NCBI GenBank assembly: GCA_030015575.1
Contig: CM057339.1
Location: 696,644,761-696,708,760, forward strand
Origin: Agapanthus africanus
Taxonomy: Eukaryota > Streptophyta > Magnoliopsida > Asparagales > Amaryllidaceae
Length of the DNA stretch: 64,000 nucleotides
Direction: 5' to 3'
Shown here: positions 61,682 through 64,000 of the stretch, in pieces
Position numbering within the stretch: position 1 is the stretch's first letter
Layout: each line of letters opens with the position of its first letter
Notes under the pieces: model-generated
Databases searched by the model: none
What the model was told of the DNA's origin: nothing
What the model saw: the letters and a program-made list of their open reading frames with translations, nothing else
Made by a program: the position numbers and the translations under genes

Positions 61682-62213
61682 TCGGGACCCGTCACTTCTC
61701 TGACGAAGTTGAAGGATTACAACGACAGATGTCAGAGGAGTTCAGAGATGTACCCTTGAACCAAAGTTGATTGGGGAATCTATAGTCCAATTTGGGACTA
61801 AAGTCTGTTTGAAGGTTTAAGGATACATCAGCCATATTTGAGGCTAAGATCAACTTAAACGGGATCGTTTAGATCCGACAAAAGAGCATTTGGGGCTCTA
61901 TTATTCCAGTTTAGGGACATAGTGGTCCAATGCTAGTTTAGGGACGTGGTGGTCCAATACCAGTTTAAGGACATAGTGGTCCATGTTCCAGTTTAGGGAC
62001 GTGGTGGTCCATAGGTAGTTTAAGGACGCATAAGTCCGTGGGTTTAAGGACCCCACAGTCCGTATTTTAGTTTAAGGACGCATAAGTCTGTGGGTTTAAG
62101 GACCCCACAGTCCATCTTGATGTGTGGTCGTCGGGACCCGTCACCTCTCTGAAGACGTTGAAGGATTACAACGACAAATATCAGAGAAGTTCAGAGATGT
62201 ACCCTTGAACCAA
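61682..62213. repeat. 83-bp block repeated at 449-bp distance
   Basis: 61682-61764 and 62131-62213 both begin TCGGGACCCGTCAC and end ACCCTTGAACCAA. They differ at only a handful of positions. They bracket the GGAC/GTCC array, suggesting a larger tandem duplication. Confidence 0.85.
61915..62113. repeat. Eight-unit GGAC-N6-GTCC hairpin array
   Basis: Each 14-nt unit has stem GGAC/GTCC (one GTCT) and exactly six loop bases. Loops run ATAGTG, GTGGTG, ATAGTG, GTGGTG, GCATAA, CCCACA, GCATAA, CCCACA, an ABABCDCD order. Units are joined by GTTTAAG/GTTTAGG-containing spacers. Confidence 0.9.
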
Positions 62214-62369
62214 TGAGTTGGTTGAAAGAACATATGTGCTCAGTTCAAGATGATTTGAGGACTTAAGGCCAGTTTGGGCTAAGTCCAATTATGTTTGAAA
62301 TATTGGCCCTCTGTTGGTCCATTGAAGGAGAGGCTTTGCCTCTAGAAACTTAGCCAATTGGGCTAAAGC

Positions 62370-62609
62370 TAGTGTTAAACACTAAAAACCAACAGTGTTG
62401 AACACTGGGAATAAGATTAGCAAGTTAGTGTTAAACACTAAAAGATAACCAGTGTTAAACACTAGCAACAGGGCTTTCAAATTAGTGTTAAACACTAAAG
62501 CAAATCAGTGTTAAACACTGGTAATCAGAGATTTCAAATTAGTGTTAAACACTAAAGCAAATCAGTGTTAAACACTGGGAACAAAGTCTTCAGACTAGTG
62601 TTAAACACT
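62370..62609. repeat. Array of nine AGTGTTAAACACT palindromes
   Basis: Palindromes start near 62371, 62394, 62427, 62451, 62484, 62507, 62541, 62564 and 62597. The flanking pair alternates T..A with C..G. One centre is G instead of A. A tenth copy (AAGTGTTAAACACTT) is near 62839. TTAGCC/GGCTAA (62350-62366) immediately precedes the array. Confidence 0.9.
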
Positions 62610-62620
62610 AAGGAAAGAGG

Positions 62621-63080
62621 GGTCACGTGTGGACACGTGAGAGCGCCCTGATTTCCCTTATTTTATTCTGCAGATCAGTGTTTAACTCTTGTAATTCTGA
62701 CGGCCATCACGTGTGAGCACGTGATGGAGGCCCCCGCTCTGGTCTGTTAGAATGCTCATTAGGGGTCACGTGGTGACACGTGAGGGCGCCCTAAATGTGG
62801 AGCCAGATCTCATTTTGGTTTATCCTCAAATCTGCGAATAAGTGTTAAACACTTTTGTTTTTATTTTAGAGCATCACGTGTTGGCACGTGATGGGGATCT
62901 GTGCGCCAATTGTTAAAGCATTTGCTGAGGGGTCACGTGATAACACGTGAGAGCGCCCAAAGCTTTCATTTCCTTTGCTTTTTCTTTCTGCGTTTTGGGA
63001 GTCACGTGGGAGCACGTAAGGTGATGCTTCAAAGTTCTTTGCAGGGGATCTTTTCAAGGGTCACGTGGGGGCACGCGACC
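62621..63080. repeat. Seven paired-CACGTG hairpins with 4-nt loops
   Basis: Two forms alternate. Form 1, GGTCACGTG-N4-CACGTGA: near 62623, 62766, 62933. Form 2, CATCACGTG-N4-CACGTGATG: near 62705, 62872. Two diverged copies lie near 63002 and 63061. Loops are TGGA, TGAG, GTGA, TTGG, ATAA, GGAG, GGGG. Form 1 copies are followed by GAGCGCCC/GGGCGCCC, which can pair with the preceding GGG. CACGTG is the plant G-box hexamer (about twelve copies here). Confidence 0.9.
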
Positions 63081-63107
63081 CTAGTTCTTTTCATAAACAG
63101 AGATCTT

Positions 63108-63600
63108 TTAAGAATTGAATTCTTTATAGGGTTAAATCCTAATTATGATTTTGGAGGAATTAAATTCCTATCGTGAAAGAATTAAATTCTTATTTAGGAT
63201 GAAACCCTGATTTCTTTTCAAAGGAATTAAATTCCCAGATATGTGAAAGAATTAAATTCTTGATTAGGGTTAAACCCTAGTTTAATTTTAGGAGGAATTA
63301 AATTCCTGTGAGTTTGGGAGAAATAAATTCTCAAAACTCAATTCCTCCTCTGTGTTTTAGATCTGCATGGCAGTATCTCAACCCAATGAGAATTAAATTC
63401 TCAATTCATGGGGAGATGTGCACTTTGCAGATCCTCAACCAGAGAAAGAACTAAGTTCTTTTCTTTAAATAAGAGTTAAACTCTTTTGAGAATTAAATTC
63501 TCTTTTGAAGCCTCTCTTTTCTTACCTAGGGTTTTTCTTTTGCAGAGAATTAAATTCTCCTCTCTTTGCTTTTTTTTTTCTCTTGAGAATTAAATTCTCC
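63108..63600. repeat. About fifteen arm-TTAAA-arm palindromes
   Basis: Examples: AGGAATTAAATTCCT, AAGAATTAAATTCTT, TAGGGTTAAACCCTA, TGAGAATTAAATTCTCA, AAGAGTTAAACTCTT, AAGAACTAAGTTCTT, and GAGAATTAAATTCTC (three times near 63488, 63545, 63585). Centres are nearly always TTAAA, as in the AGTGTTAAACACT array. Arms vary in step on both sides. Confidence 0.9.
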
Positions 63601-63655
63601 TCCCTCTGTTTTTCTCTCAAAAAAGTAGATCCCTTTCTCTTCTTTTCTTGGCTCC

Positions 63656-63667
63656 TATTTATAAGAG
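63656..63667 (+). promoter_or_regulatory. Possible TATA box
   Basis: TATTTATAAGAG in an otherwise pyrimidine-rich stretch. If the region is an LTR, this is the expected promoter form. Downstream to 64000 more stems follow (CAAATCT/AGATTTG, GTGAAT/ATTCAC, TTGGATTT/AAATCCAA, GGTGAT/ATCACC, TTGGATT/AATCCAA, TAGAATT/AATTCTA). Confidence 0.35.
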
Positions 63668-64000
63668 AAGGAAGAGAATCAATTTGTTTAGCAAATCTCT
63701 CATTGAAAGATTTGATTTGATTTCATAATTAATATGATCCTTTAGATCATTCAGTGAATTTTATTCACCGTTGGATTTTAAATCCAAAGATATTATGTTT
63801 GTTATTTTCGGTGAGATTTTAGGGAAATCTTTCCTTGTATCAAATCTTTTCATAAATTGGTGATCTTTAATCACCATTGGATTTTTAATCCAACGGTCCC
63901 CATAATCCTTTTCCATTTGGAAAGATTTAGAGAAATTTAGAATTTTAATTCTATTTTGAAAGATTTTAGAGAAATTTAGAATTTTAATTTTATTAAACTG

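Larger units (their letters stand above)
61131..64000. repeat. Hairpin-saturated region of unknown nature
   Basis: Almost the entire stretch consists of consecutive short inverted repeats, over fifty by eye. Examples: CTCCGAAT/ATTCGGAG (61146, 61185), CCCCTC/GAGGGG (61307, 61317), CTGCAGG/CCTGCAG (61348, 61363), TACCGC/GCGGTA (61380, 61389), TTAGCC/GGCTAA (61566, 61580), TTAGTCT/AGACTAA (61615, 61628), CTCTGAC/GTCAGAG (61698, 61731), TAAACG/CGTTTA (about 61856), GGACTTA/TAAGTCC (about 62259, 62280), AGAGGC/GCCTCT (62329, 62338). Four block families follow, listed separately. No coding sequence is seen. A TATTTATAAG box near 63656 suggests an LTR or promoter. It runs off the window. Confidence 0.8.

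Noticed and set aside
61915-62610. Regular repeat arrays resembling CRISPR
   Set aside because: Units are self-complementary and only 14-30 bp apart, without unique spacers or cas genes, and the DNA is plant nuclear.

Overview
This window is repeat-dense intergenic DNA of a flowering plant with a large, retroelement-rich genome. The evidence is Ty3/gypsy chromoviruses with long LTRs, long-LTR Ty1/copia elements primed on initiator tRNA-Met, a Tat-type gypsy with an antisense extra ORF, a CACTA transposon, and small hAT- and SINE-like elements. The only host gene I can defend is a tRNA-Val(AAC) at 46266-46339 (minus). No host protein-coding gene is supported.

Layout. 1-657: right end of a chromovirus LTR. 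658-7884: 3' part of a Tat-type gypsy element, made of a tandem hairpin array, an antisense ORF and a 3' LTR that is split by a 3.2 kb chromovirus solo LTR (4501-7736). 7885-9777: AT-rich intergenic DNA. 9778-43622: a short CACTA-type element pushed apart by a nest. Inside it is Copia A (12205-42408), whose 3' LTR holds a gypsy chromovirus F (21270-31276) and an opposite-strand Copia B (31582-41299). Target duplications and LTR divergence agree with this order. 43623-47386: probable host intergenic DNA with an hAT-like MITE, the tRNA gene and a SINE-like insertion. 47387-60693: a one-sided nest (gypsy E in Copia C in Copia D) of which only 3' parts are present. 60694-61130: a diverged LTR-like fragment. 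61131-64000: a hairpin-saturated stretch running off the window.

The most unusual signal is 61131-64000. Nearly the whole 2.9 kb is a chain of short inverted repeats in blocks: eight 4-bp-stem/6-nt-loop units, about ten AGTGTTAAACACT palindromes, seven paired CACGTG hairpins with 4-nt loops, and about fifteen palindromes of the form arm-TTAAA-arm. Arm sequences change while symmetry is kept. Similar, more classical RNA-like hairpin chains with compensatory changes occur in the leaders of Copia A and B, in the Copia LTRs, and in the Tat 3' region.

All retroelements here are treated as fossils. Structures were folded and divergences counted by eye; no search or computation was run.
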